Assembly: GCA_964521285.1 (NCBI GenBank)
Contig: CAZFQS010000002.1
Span: 1-64,000, forward strand
Direction of reading: 5' to 3'
Length of the DNA: 64,000 nucleotides
From: G020354785 sp964521285
GTDB lineage: Bacteria; Bacteroidota; Bacteroidia; Bacteroidales; UBA10428
Shown: in pieces, positions 16,728 to 25,951 of the stretch
Layout of the letters: every line of letters starts with the position of its first letter
Position numbering within the stretch: the first letter of the stretch is position 1
Position numbers and translations under genes: made by a program
The notes under the pieces: generated by a model
Told to the model about the DNA's origin: nothing
What the model saw: only the letters and a program-made list of their open reading frames with translations
Databases searched by the model: none

Positions 16728-19166
16728 TCACTCATACTGTAAAGCTTTGGCAGGATTCTTAATTGAAGCAGTATAAACCGTATAACTTACTGTTAAAACT
16801 GCAATGGCTAATGCAATTAAAAAGGATAACAAGAATTCAATAAAACTTAAATCAATTCTATAATAAAAATTCTGCAGCCAGTTTTTCATAATAAAAAATG
16901 CCAGGGGCCAGGCTATTAAAGTTGATACAAGAATAAGTCCTGCTATCTCTCTTAAAAACAGCACAATAATTTTGGTTATTGAGGCTCCCATCACCTTTCT
17001 TATTCCTATCTCCCTGGTCTTCTTTTCTGCAGCAAAGGAAGTCAGTCCGTATAACCCCAGGCATGCAATAAATATGGCAAGAATAGCAAAGCCCAATGAC
17101 AGTTTACTGGTTCTTTTTTCTTCCTGGTAAATATTATTAAACTCTTCATCAAGGAAAAAATACTGTATCGGATCATTGGAGGTAAACTTATCCCATGTAT
17201 CTTCAATATGTTTTATTGTTTCATTCATGTTATCAGACGATATTCTTATAGTTATATAACCACCCCAATCCCACCACTCCGGTTTATGAAGAAATACATG
17301 GGGATAAATATCTTCGTGCAGGGACTGGTAATGAAAATTTTTAACAATACCAATAACCTGCAAATAAATAAACTTTTCAGGCCTATCAGTCGGTTGCATG
17401 AAACGTATTTCCAGCGGTTTTTCAAGCCCGAATTGTCTGACGGCACTCTCATTAATGATCGCTGCAGCAGTATCAGTGGCGTATTCCTCGGAGAAAAATC
17501 TACCGGCTTCTTCTTTTAGTTTCAGTTCATAAGTATTAAAATAATCATAATCAATCCAGTTCACCTGCATGCCTACAGTTTTATCCGGACTCCAGCCTTC
17601 AACTAAAAAGGCACTGTTGTTATTCGGATAACCTGGCACAGCTGTTGAATTAGTTGCATTTATTATACCCGGATACTTTTTGATCTCCTGCTTAAATACC
17701 TTGATCTTCTCCTTCCCAATAGCATCTGCACGTCTTAATACCAGAAGTTGTTCCTTTCTAAATCCCAAATCCTTATTTAACATATAATTTATCTGGCGGT
17801 AAATAATTATCGTACAGAGAATAATTAAAATAGAAATAAAAAATTGTACAATTACAAGTATACTTCTTAATATGCCGCTCTTTGCCCCCTGTTTTAGTTT
17901 ACCTGACAGTATCTGCACCGGCCTGAAAGTTGCCATAAATAATGAAGGATATATACCTGCGAGAATACCAATTAATACGGTTATTAGAAGTAGTCCGGGT
18001 ATGATATACCAGTTATTGAAATAGTAAATAGACAGTTGCAGGTTTATATATTTATTAAAATATGGCAGGAAATATTCAACTATAATAACTGCTAATATTA
18101 AGGATATTACTGTTAATACAACTGATTCCACCAGAAATTGTATTACCAGTGATTTTCTTGTAGAGCCAACCACTTTCCTTAATCCCACCTCCCTGGATCG
18201 GTTTGCAGCCTGGGCAGTTGAAAGGTTCATATAATTTATGCTGGCCAAGAGAATGATTAAAAAGGCTATCATTGAGAAAATATAGATGTACTTTTTATCA
18301 TTTGATGGCTTCAGCCCATGCTCAATATCAGGATTTAGATGTATATCAGCAAGCGGTTGTAAATATAATCCGTAACGGTTACCGGCTGCAGCAAATTCTT
18401 CGAGTGTAATGCCTATAGCTTCCTGTAGCTGGGGTCCTATATATTTTTCCAGTAATGCCGGTATTTTATCTTCCACTTCATCTTTTGAGGTGCCTTCCTT
18501 TAATAATATGTATGTATAGAAACTGTTTGAAAGCCAGAAATCATTATTTGCCCTTCTATGTGTTAAAAAGGAAGCAAGCAGATCGAATTCAAAATGAGCA
18601 TTTACCGGCACTTTATCAATAACACCTGTTATTGTGAAATATGAAGTATCAGTATTCACTCTTATCATTTTACCGACAGGATCTTCATTACCGAAGTATT
18701 TTTGTGCTGTTTCCCTGGTAATAACAACCGTATATGGCTTGGCCAATGCTGTTGAGGGATCTCCCTGTAATAAAGGGATAGAGAATATATTGAAAAAACT
18801 TGAATCTGCCAGCATAAAATGTTTTTCAATAAAACTTTTGTCCTCATACTTAACAACAACCTCTCCCCAGTTATCCATTCTTACAGCATCCTCAACCTCG
18901 GGAAATTCCTGGACAAAAGCAGCTGCTGTCGGAGGGGCTGTCCATGCGCCTTCAATTTCTGAAGGGCCTATCTTGCCACTTAAATATACCCTGTAGATCC
19001 TTCTGAATTTTTTGTTGAATTTATCGTAACTCAATTCCTGCAAAACAAAAAGGACTATCAGAATACTGCAGGCAATTCCAATTGAAAGTCCCAATACATT
19101 AATCAAAACATAAGATTTATGTTTTATTATATTCCTTAAGGCTATTTTGATGAAATTTCTAAACAT
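16728..19166 (-). CDS. ABC transporter permease (MacB/FtsX type, fused pair)
   Basis: 812 residues made of two MacB-like units in one chain. Each has a periplasmic core domain and an FtsX three-helix domain: first membrane helix about 20-42, periplasmic domain, helices about 290-420 (YIYIFSMIAFLIILLASINYM, then RSREVGLRKVVGSTR), a further helix near 435-455, a second periplasmic domain, and a second FtsX block at the C-terminus (KTREIGIRKVMGAS). Such proteins do mechanotransmission, not classical import. No ATPase gene is next to it. Bacteroidota carry many copies; the substrate is unknown. Confidence 0.9.
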   Translation of the reverse strand: MFRNFIKIALRNIIKHKSYVLINVLGLSIGIACSILIVLFVLQELSYDKFNKKFRRIYRVYLSGKIGPSEIEGAWTAPPTAAAFVQEFPEVEDAVRMDNWGEVVVKYEDKSFIEKHFMLADSSFFNIFSIPLLQGDPSTALAKPYTVVITRETAQKYFGNEDPVGKMIRVNTDTSYFTITGVIDKVPVNAHFEFDLLASFLTHRRANNDFWLSNSFYTYILLKEGTSKDEVEDKIPALLEKYIGPQLQEAIGITLEEFAAAGNRYGLYLQPLADIHLNPDIEHGLKPSNDKKYIYIFSMIAFLIILLASINYMNLSTAQAANRSREVGLRKVVGSTRKSLVIQFLVESVVLTVISLILAVIIVEYFLPYFNKYINLQLSIYYFNNWYIIPGLLLITVLIGILAGIYPSLFMATFRPVQILSGKLKQGAKSGILRSILVIVQFFISILIILCTIIIYRQINYMLNKDLGFRKEQLLVLRRADAIGKEKIKVFKQEIKKYPGIINATNSTAVPGYPNNNSAFLVEGWSPDKTVGMQVNWIDYDYFNTYELKLKEEAGRFFSEEYATDTAAAIINESAVRQFGLEKPLEIRFMQPTDRPEKFIYLQVIGIVKNFHYQSLHEDIYPHVFLHKPEWWDWGGYITIRISSDNMNETIKHIEDTWDKFTSNDPIQYFFLDEEFNNIYQEEKRTSKLSLGFAILAIFIACLGLYGLTSFAAEKKTREIGIRKVMGASITKIIVLFLREIAGLILVSTLIAWPLAFFIMKNWLQNFYYRIDLSFIEFLLSFLIALAIAVLTVSYTVYTASIKNPAKALQYE

Positions 19167-19303
19167 AATCAGGGTGGGTAAGATTATTGATTTTAAGACG
19201 TCTTTAATAAAGATTAGTTACATAAATATAGTTCCTAATTTGATATATTGAAGAAGCAAAAAAACAATATGTTTGCCAGTTCATTTATTCTTATATTCTT
19301 AAA

Positions 19304-20311
19304 TCAGTTTGCAGTTATCCGGTTTCCGCAAAATACACACTTACCCTCTTTGTCTATACCTGATTTCTCGACAAAATAACCCGATCTGCTTATAACAGTG
19401 TTCTCACATTTACTGCATTTTGTGTCCTGGTAATCCTTAATATTAATATTACCCACAAAAACATAGTCCAGTTTACCTGCAGCGATCTTATATAGTCTTT
19501 CAAGAGTAAGTGAACTTGTTGATTCAATATTCATCTGGTACATAGGATGATATCTTGAAAGATGTAAAACCGTATTAACTCCGAGTTCACTGGCAATCCA
19601 TTCTACCATACTTTTAAATTCATACTCGTTGTCATTCAACCCGGGTATAACAAGATTTGTTATTTCAAGATGCTTTCTGTGTTCAGATATTGTCTTTAAT
19701 GTATTTTTTACAGGTTCAAGGCTGGCAGAGGAGACTTCTTTATAAAACCTGTCATTAAATGCTTTTAAGTCTATATTAAATGCATCAATATATTTTAATA
19801 ATTCCAGTAATGGCTCTTCATTGATAAATCCATTAGAGACTATAGCATTTTTTAATCCGGCCGATTGAAATAATTTTGCTGTTTCCAGCATAAATTCGTA
19901 CCAGACAGTTGGCTCGTTGTATGTATATGCAACTCCGATATTGTTACTTCTCGATTTGGCAAGCCTGAGCATATCCCGGGGCGTGTAACTGTTATGTTCC
20001 GAAAAATCTTTAATCGAAGCCTGTGATATTTGCCAGTTCTGACAGCATTTACATTTCATATTACATCCAAAACTGCCTAAAGATAAGATCACAGTACCAG
20101 GGAAAAAATGATACAATGGTTTTTTCTCAATAGGATCAAAATTTATAGCTGAAAGAATTCCATAATTTTCACTTACCAGCATTCCTTCTGAATTTCTTCT
20201 AACATTGCACACACCCGTATAACCTTCCTTTATAATACAATTATGAGGGCATAAATTACATTTAACCTTCCCATCCTGCCTGTCATAAAACATAGCCTCT
20301 TTGTTCATCAT
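19304..20311 (-). CDS. amrS: AmmeMemoRadiSam-system radical SAM enzyme
   Basis: 335 residues. Radical SAM cluster CxxxCxxC is Cys83, Cys87 and Cys90 in FGCNMKCKCCQNWQIS. An N-terminal Cys motif (CNLCPHNCIIKEGYTGVC) and a C-terminal pair (CSKCENTVISRSG, CVFCGNRI) would bind further metal. This layout is that of AmrS, a pyruvate-formate-lyase-activase relative normally linked with AMMECR1 and MEMO proteins, neither of which is in the window. The radical product is not known. The gene is alone on its strand and divergent from the HAD phosphatase gene. Confidence 0.88.
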   Translation of the reverse strand: MMNKEAMFYDRQDGKVKCNLCPHNCIIKEGYTGVCNVRRNSEGMLVSENYGILSAINFDPIEKKPLYHFFPGTVILSLGSFGCNMKCKCCQNWQISQASIKDFSEHNSYTPRDMLRLAKSRSNNIGVAYTYNEPTVWYEFMLETAKLFQSAGLKNAIVSNGFINEEPLLELLKYIDAFNIDLKAFNDRFYKEVSSASLEPVKNTLKTISEHRKHLEITNLVIPGLNDNEYEFKSMVEWIASELGVNTVLHLSRYHPMYQMNIESTSSLTLERLYKIAAGKLDYVFVGNINIKDYQDTKCSKCENTVISRSGYFVEKSGIDKEGKCVFCGNRITAN

Positions 20312-20452
20312 AACACAACCATTATTATGTGCAAATACTTACTGATATTACTACACATATATAAAATTAATAAAATATAAGCTGTAATGACCAAAAAACA
20401 GGTTAATTATACAATGGATCAATATAAATAAATGTAAGAACATCATTTTTAT

Positions 20453-20460
20453 TAAATTTG
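20453..20460 (+). promoter_or_regulatory. -7 promoter element before the HAD gene
   Basis: TAAATTTG, an exact TAnnTTTG match, would start transcription near 20467. This places the TTG at 20468 at the RNA 5' end and favours the ATG at 20486 as the true start. No good -33 TTTG was found. Confidence 0.45.
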
Positions 20461-20485
20461 TTACAGCTTGATAATATTAATTGTA

Positions 20486-21295
20486 ATGACAATACAGATA
20501 ACAACTTCAAAAAGACAAATAGAAGAAATAAGGCAAAAGAACGGATTTATTATAGACATGGACGGTGTCCTTTATCATGGAAATAAACTCCTGCCCGGCG
20601 TGCAGGAATTTGTGCGGTGGCTTATAAATGCAAGGAAAAGGTTTGTCTTTCTTACAAATTCAAGTGAGAGAACTCCGAAGGAATTACAGGATAAACTTAA
20701 AAGGTTAGGAGTCGAAGTCGATAAGAATGTTTTTTATACAAGTGCATTGGCTACTGCTATGTTTCTGAATAGCCAGAAACCTAAGGGAAGTGCATATATT
20801 ATAGGTGAGGCAGGACTAATAAATGCATTGTATAATATTGGCTATACGATGAATAATATTGATCCGGATTATGTTATAGTGGGAGAAACCCGTACTTACA
20901 GCTATGAAAAGATTGAGCATGCAGTAAATCTTGTTTTAAAAGGAGCCAAACTCATAGGTACAAATCCTGACCTTACCGGACCGGTTGAAAATGGAATTGT
21001 ACCTGCCACAAAATCCCTTATTGCACCTATTGAACTGGCAACCGGGAAAAGTGCCTACTTTGTTGGTAAGCCCAATCCCCTTATGATGAGAAATGCATTG
21101 AAAAAAATAAAATGCAGCAGAGAGGAGTCCGCAATTATCGGGGACAGAATGGATACAGATATCATTGCGGGAATTGAATCAGAGATAGATACAGTACTTG
21201 TACTAAGTGGTATTACCAGTGTAGCTAATATTGATGATTTTCCCTATTTTCCAAAATATCTACTTAACGGGGTGGCTGATTTAATAAATAAATAA
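20486..21295 (+). CDS. HAD-IIA sugar-phosphatase (NagD-like)
   Basis: 269 residues from the ATG at 20486 (see the promoter element). HAD motif I is FIIDMDGVLYHG (nucleophile Asp24, Asp26), motif II is the Ser/Thr in FLTNSSERT, and the C-terminal motif is GDRMDTDIIAGIESEID. The GKPNPLMM motif provides the conserved Lys. The cap layout is that of NagD/4-nitrophenylphosphatase enzymes, which remove phosphate from sugar phosphates and nucleotides. It heads a small group with a broken class II aldolase, an aldo/keto reductase and a PfkB kinase. Confidence 0.92.
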   Translation: MTIQITTSKRQIEEIRQKNGFIIDMDGVLYHGNKLLPGVQEFVRWLINARKRFVFLTNSSERTPKELQDKLKRLGVEVDKNVFYTSALATAMFLNSQKPKGSAYIIGEAGLINALYNIGYTMNNIDPDYVIVGETRTYSYEKIEHAVNLVLKGAKLIGTNPDLTGPVENGIVPATKSLIAPIELATGKSAYFVGKPNPLMMRNALKKIKCSREESAIIGDRMDTDIIAGIESEIDTVLVLSGITSVANIDDFPYFPKYLLNGVADLINK

Positions 21296-21299
21296 TCTA

Positions 21300-21553
21300 A
21301 TGACATCAGAATTGCAATACTATAAAAAAGAAGTTGCCTATTTCATGAGGCGGCTGTATAAAAAGAATCTTACAACAACCTCCGGGGGAAACATCAGTTA
21401 TAAATTTGATGATGACACAGTATTAATTTCTCCCTCAGAACTGGACAAAGCGAGAATAAAAGGTAAACAAACAGGAGTTATTACGATGAAATGAAAGATG
21501 TCAGGCAATTGGCACCTGAACAAATAAAAGAAATAGATAAATTAACTCATTAA
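21300..21553 (+). pseudogene. Class II aldolase/adducin remnant with internal deletion and frameshift
   Basis: The first 60 codons encode a recognisable class II aldolase N-terminus (FMRRLYKKNLTTTSGGNISYK, then VLISPSELDKARIKG), and the frame stops at 21492. Starting at about 21473 another frame carries YYDEMKDVRQLAPEQIKEID and ends in TAA at 21553; this looks like the natural C-terminus of the same family. About 120-150 residues, including the metal-binding His cluster, are missing. I read it as an internal out-of-frame deletion. The complete enzyme would have been an L-fuculose-phosphate-aldolase-like protein working with its HAD neighbour, whose stop is 4 bases upstream. Confidence 0.75.
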
Positions 21554-21562
21554 AAATTTATT

Positions 21563-22555
21563 GTGGAATATAAAAAACTGTCAAAGAGTGAAATCCCGGT
21601 TTCTGTCATAACATTTGGAGCCTGGGTTACCGGAGGTTTATTCTGGGGCGGAGCTGATAAAAATCAATCGATAAAAGCCATACAAAAGGCAATTGATTAT
21701 GGCATAACATCTATCGATACTGCTCCTGTATATGGATTTGGAGAAAGTGAAAAAATTGTCGGTGCAGCAATAAAAGGAAAACGTGACAAACTTCAGATTT
21801 TTACAAAGTACGGACTGCGTTGGGATAAAAAAATAGGTACTTACTATTTTGATATAACCGACCATAAGGGAAATGCCAGCTCTATTTACAAATATGCCGG
21901 TAAAGACAGTATAATAAACGAATGTGAGCAGAGTCTAAAAAGACTGGGAACAGACTATATTGATCTTTATCAGATTCACTGGCATGATATAGTGACACCA
22001 GTTGAAGAAACTATGGGTGCAGTGAATAAATTAATATCAGACGGGAAAGTGAGAGCTGCAGGTGTATGTAATTATTCAGTGGAACATTTAAAAATGGCAG
22101 GTTCAATGATAAACATAGTTTCTGATCAGGTACCATACAGCATGATGAGACAAGATATTGAAAAGGATATTATCCCTTATTGTATAGAAAACAATATAAG
22201 TATCCTTGCTTATAGTCCGCTTGAAAGAGGCGTGCTTACAGGAAAGATAACTTCTGATTATAAATTTAATCCCGGGGACAACAGGTCTAAAAGTCCGTTT
22301 TTCACGGGCAAAAACCTTGATAAAATAAATACATTTCTTGACACTATTAAACCCCTTGCTCAGGAAAGGAATATTTCGCTGGCCCAACTTGTAATTAACT
22401 GGACTATTCAGCAAGCTGGCATTACCTCAGTCCTTGTCGGACTAAGAAATCCCGGACAGGTGGAAGAGAATGTCAGGGCTGTGGATTTTATGCTGAATAA
22501 TGAAGAAATGAATATTATTAACTGGGAATTAAAAAAATTAAAGCTCGATATTTAA
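21563..22555 (+). CDS. Aldo/keto reductase
   Basis: 330 residues, starting with GTG 9 bases after the aldolase remnant. Catalytic residues: Asp/Tyr in SIDTAPVYGFGESE, Lys in IFTKYGLRWD, His in LYQIHWHDI. The pattern GAWVTGGLFWGGADKNQSIKA belongs to the sugar/aldehyde branch that includes YajO- and IolS-like proteins. It probably acts on a sugar or hydroxy-aldehyde intermediate with NADPH. It is convergent with the PfkB kinase (24 bases between stops). Confidence 0.9.
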   Translation: MEYKKLSKSEIPVSVITFGAWVTGGLFWGGADKNQSIKAIQKAIDYGITSIDTAPVYGFGESEKIVGAAIKGKRDKLQIFTKYGLRWDKKIGTYYFDITDHKGNASSIYKYAGKDSIINECEQSLKRLGTDYIDLYQIHWHDIVTPVEETMGAVNKLISDGKVRAAGVCNYSVEHLKMAGSMINIVSDQVPYSMMRQDIEKDIIPYCIENNISILAYSPLERGVLTGKITSDYKFNPGDNRSKSPFFTGKNLDKINTFLDTIKPLAQERNISLAQLVINWTIQQAGITSVLVGLRNPGQVEENVRAVDFMLNNEEMNIINWELKKLKLDI

Positions 22556-22579
22556 GAGATATTATGCAGCTATGGCTGA

Positions 22580-23503
22580 TTATTTAAGCTGATAGGATTT
22601 TGCAAAATCCTTTGATATATAATTATCATAGTTCATACAAACATGGGTTGCAAATTCTATTGCGGTGTTAATAATTGTTGCCCAGGCAGATTCATCTAAA
22701 TTATTAAGTTCTTTAAATGTTATATTGTTTTTATATAAGGAGTATGCGATACCGGCATTAAAACTGTCTCCTGCTCCTATGGTGCTCTTTGCTTCAATTT
22801 CCTGGGTTTTATACTGACCTTTGGTTTTCAAGGTACGCAGAAATACACCTTTATGAGCTGTAGTATAGAGTAAATTTGATACTTTATCTTTTATCATATC
22901 AAAAGCTTCATCTGCATTTTTAACCCCGAAAATAAATGAAAAATCCTCGTTTGATCCCCTGATTATGTTAGCGAGTGCAATATTTTCGATAATCATTGGC
23001 TTGAGCACTGGCAAATCATGAAGATGCTGTTTTCTGAAATTCGGGTCATATATTACTATAGCTTTTTTCTTATTACCATACCTGATAAATTCAATTAATT
23101 TGTGTCTCACTTCAGGAGTAATAGCATATATTGAACCAAAAATAATAATATCATCCTGGTTAATTTCAGGAAAATTAATATTTAATCGTTTTTCAGGGTA
23201 TATCTTATAAAAGTCATAACTGGCATCACAATTTTCATTTAAAAAGGCAAGCGCCAGTGTTGATTTTCCATCATAATACCTGTAAACATAGTCGGTAGAA
23301 ACATTATTATTTCTTAAGAAATTATCAATAAAATTACCAACTTCATCAAGCCCGTATTCACCAATAAAATAAGTGGGAACATTAAGTCTTCCCAGCGATA
23401 CCGCACAATTCAGGCAAGCACCTCCTGCTTTTGCTGTAAACGGTTGAGAATTACTAAAGAGTATATCCAGTACAGTTTCGCCAATAGTAAAAACCTTTCT
23501 CAT
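22580..23503 (-). CDS. PfkB-family carbohydrate kinase
   Basis: 307 residues. The N-terminal signature is GGACLNCAVSLGRLNVP (the substrate-binding GG) and the C-terminal signature is STIGAGDSFNAGIAYSLY, where the Asp of GAGD is the catalytic base. It resembles fructokinase/ribokinase enzymes that phosphorylate a sugar with ATP. In the neighbourhood of a HAD phosphatase, aldolase remnant and aldo/keto reductase it fits a ketose or deoxysugar pathway, but the substrate is unknown. Confidence 0.92.
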   Translation of the reverse strand: MRKVFTIGETVLDILFSNSQPFTAKAGGACLNCAVSLGRLNVPTYFIGEYGLDEVGNFIDNFLRNNNVSTDYVYRYYDGKSTLALAFLNENCDASYDFYKIYPEKRLNINFPEINQDDIIIFGSIYAITPEVRHKLIEFIRYGNKKKAIVIYDPNFRKQHLHDLPVLKPMIIENIALANIIRGSNEDFSFIFGVKNADEAFDMIKDKVSNLLYTTAHKGVFLRTLKTKGQYKTQEIEAKSTIGAGDSFNAGIAYSLYKNNITFKELNNLDESAWATIINTAIEFATHVCMNYDNYISKDFAKSYQLK

Positions 23504-23689
23504 TTCTGTAACTATTCTCCCTTATTTTAATTTTGCATTAAATGGTAAAATTAAACAAAATATACCAAACAAATAAAAGTCTTATAAGAAAGTAACTCAC
23601 AAATCCAATCCAAAACATAAATAATAAACTTTGATGTGAATCTGTAAAGTTTTTCGTAACTTATGAATGTAAACCAAAAATAATAAAAG

Positions 23690-24259
23690 ATGAAAAATTC
23701 AAGGAAGCGGTGTACAAGTTATATCTCCAGTTTTATCATTTCCTGTGTTATCCTTTCTACTCAAATTAATGCCCAAACTGACAGAAATGAAGTAAAGCTT
23801 CAAAACCTGAAAAATAAAATTGCCATGGCCGAGTCAAAAGTGGTCACTGCTGAGTCGAGGTTGCCTATAGCTGATTCACTAATCACCAATGGTGATTTGC
23901 GCATCATCCAGGCAGAAGAGGAATATGACGATATTAGAGAAGAACAAAAGAAACTTGAAAAAGATTACAGGCTAGATTCCAAGGCTCTGAATAAGCTTGT
24001 CAGATCGAAAGATAAGGAAACTGCAGAGAAGGCAGAGGATGATCTGAAAGTTCTGAAGGCTAAGTACAAGGAAGAAACCAAATTACAGGAAATAAAAATC
24101 AAAAACCTGACCAGACAGGCATCCAAAGCTAGATCAGATATAGATAAAGGCCTGGATATGCAAAAAGCAGCAAACATAAAACTAAAGGATGCCAGGAAAG
24201 CCCTTGAACTTGCCCGGGAAAATTACGAAGATTTTGTGAACACTTTGGAAAGTGAATAA
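23690..24259 (+). CDS. Hypothetical secreted coiled-coil protein
   Basis: 189 residues. A signal peptide (about 1-29, ending INAQ) is followed by long, highly charged helical sequence, almost without aromatic residues or Gly/Pro, with heptad-like spacing (LKNKIAMAESKVVTAESRL; EEYDDIREEQKKLEKDYR). I do not recognise the family. It probably forms an elongated coiled coil in the periplasm. The last residues (YEDFVNTLESE) give no anchor. It stands alone, 186 bases from the kinase start. Confidence 0.75.
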   Translation: MKNSRKRCTSYISSFIISCVILSTQINAQTDRNEVKLQNLKNKIAMAESKVVTAESRLPIADSLITNGDLRIIQAEEEYDDIREEQKKLEKDYRLDSKALNKLVRSKDKETAEKAEDDLKVLKAKYKEETKLQEIKIKNLTRQASKARSDIDKGLDMQKAANIKLKDARKALELARENYEDFVNTLESE

Positions 24260-24481
24260 AACAAAACAGGTGTGGGATATCCACCATATTGCCATTTCTG
24301 ATTTCTTTTGACAATAATTTTCTGCCTTGCAAATTAAAAACAAGCCAACAAAAACATATTTGAAAACCGAATAATTTAATAACTGATGTATGGATAAGAT
24401 GTTATATGCGTATCTCAAATATAGCTTTACATCGAAAGAATTTTCAACTCGATTGCTTGACAATTACTAAAGGACAGACTG

Positions 24482-24859
24482 CTACTCTTTCACCTCAAAA
24501 AGATTGCCGTCGTAATCGGAAATAAAAGTAACAACAACTGAACCCTTTGGAATTTCGACGATCTTCAAGCCTGCATCCCTGCATTTGTTAACAATATTTA
24601 TTAAATCGCTTACCTGGATACAGGAATGCGCGATCTGTTTCTCTGGCGCTTTATACTCCCGATATACTAATACCTCATAATGAACAGTCCCGCCCCGATA
24701 ATGTATTAGTAAAAGTTCATCATTGATCCCGAAAATGGCTTGGGCCAGCTTTTTGTCAAGGATTTTTGGCACTGATTTTTCAAGTCCCAGGATATCGATA
24801 AAAAAACGGTCTGCTTTTTCTTCACTGCTTGCGGCGAGTCCGCTGTGGATAATCTTCAT
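24482..24859 (-). CDS. VOC-family (glyoxalase/dioxygenase fold) protein
   Basis: 125 residues covering one VOC module: HSGLAASSEEKADRFFIDILG at the start and a C-terminal DYDGNLFEVKE, where Glu is a likely metal ligand. The first metal position is His5 and HYEVLVY provides another. It could be an epimerase, lyase or isomerase of a small metabolite. It is the last gene of a three-gene block with LsrF and a Zn-dehydrogenase, 15 bases after the dehydrogenase stop, and has AGAGGA before its ATG. Its codons and base content differ from genes outside the block. Confidence 0.85.
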   Translation of the reverse strand: MKIIHSGLAASSEEKADRFFIDILGLEKSVPKILDKKLAQAIFGINDELLLIHYRGGTVHYEVLVYREYKAPEKQIAHSCIQVSDLINIVNKCRDAGLKIVEIPKGSVVVTFISDYDGNLFEVKE

Positions 24860-24874
24860 TAAACTTTCCTCTCA

Positions 24875-25888
24875 TTATTCATGTGGTTTGATAATAATCT
24901 TAAGTGATTCGGTTCCATCCAAGAGCATCTTAAATCCTTTATCTGTATCTTTTAACGGCAGCCTGTGGGTAATGAGGTCATCAACTTTAATGTCCCTCTT
25001 CGTTATCAGGTCGAGGGCTTCTTCAATATCCGGAGGTCCGCAATAATAAGATGTGAGTATTCGTATCTCCTTTCTCCAGAAATCATTGACAGGAATAACA
25101 ACATCCTTATCGGGTTCGGGTACAGCGAATAAAACCACAACTCCGCCCATATCGACAGTTTCCCAGGCCTGCTTAAAAGCGGACATGGCAGAGGTTGTAA
25201 CAATAATAGCGTCAGCTTTCCTGCCATTAACGTGTATCAGCTGTTCCAGAATATCAGAGGCCGCGTCTGCGACATAGTCCGCACCATAATTATTTGCCAG
25301 TTCAAGCCTTCTTTTATTAATGTCAGTCGCTATAACCTTACATTTTTTATACTTGGCAAGTTTGATATGCAGAAGCCCTGATATACCGGAGCCGAGTATG
25401 AGAAGCGTCTGTCCTTCCTCAATAGCGGCAAGTCTCTGCGCCCTGACCACACAGGCCAAAGGTTCGATAAATGTTGCCTGGTCATAACTTACATTGTCCG
25501 GTAGCAGGTAGGAGCCGTTTATAACCAGGTCCTTCGGCACCAGGATGTATTCAGCAAATCCTCCAGGCAGTCTGTCCTTAATTACATTACATTGAGGGTA
25601 ATGTCCCTTTAAGCAATAACTGCATTTAAGGCAAGGTACCTTGGGTGCGATAAAAAGCCGGTCTCCTTTTTTATATTTGCTCACCCCCACGCCAGTTTCC
25701 ACAACCTCTACCCCCACCTCATGTCCTTGAATAAGAGGGGCTCTGGGTAGACGATACCACTCTACTATGTCGCTGCCGCATATCCCACAGGATATAACCT
25801 TTACCAGCATCTCACCCTGACCTGGTGAAGGGGTTGGCACCTCTTCTACCCTTATGTCGTTATTATTATACCACATGGATACTTTCAT
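24875..25888 (-). CDS. Zinc-dependent medium-chain dehydrogenase
   Basis: About 337 residues from the ATG at 25888, which has AAAAGGA upstream; a longer in-frame start at 25936 is unlikely. The catalytic zinc site is Cys in CGICGSD with GHEVGVEVVE; the structural zinc loop is CLKCSYCLKGHYPQC. The NAD(P) fold shows LLILGSGISGLLHIKLAK and IATDINKRRLELA. It belongs to the sorbitol/threonine dehydrogenase branch and probably oxidises a polyol or ketose-related alcohol. With the LsrF-like enzyme and VOC protein it forms one catabolic operon; the substrate is unknown. Confidence 0.9.
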   Translation of the reverse strand: MKVSMWYNNNDIRVEEVPTPSPGQGEMLVKVISCGICGSDIVEWYRLPRAPLIQGHEVGVEVVETGVGVSKYKKGDRLFIAPKVPCLKCSYCLKGHYPQCNVIKDRLPGGFAEYILVPKDLVINGSYLLPDNVSYDQATFIEPLACVVRAQRLAAIEEGQTLLILGSGISGLLHIKLAKYKKCKVIATDINKRRLELANNYGADYVADAASDILEQLIHVNGRKADAIIVTTSAMSAFKQAWETVDMGGVVVLFAVPEPDKDVVIPVNDFWRKEIRILTSYYCGPPDIEEALDLITKRDIKVDDLITHRLPLKDTDKGFKMLLDGTESLKIIIKPHE

Positions 25889-25951
25889 ATTTTTCCTTTT
25901 GGTCCCTTTATAAAAATCACCAGCAGAGCGCTTCATTAAAAGTTTTTATCT

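Noticed and set aside
24390..24470. 26-codon plus ORF beside the lsrF block (starts MDKMLYAYLK)
   Set aside because: Too short and not recognised; might be a remnant at the edge of a transferred block, but evidence is not enough.
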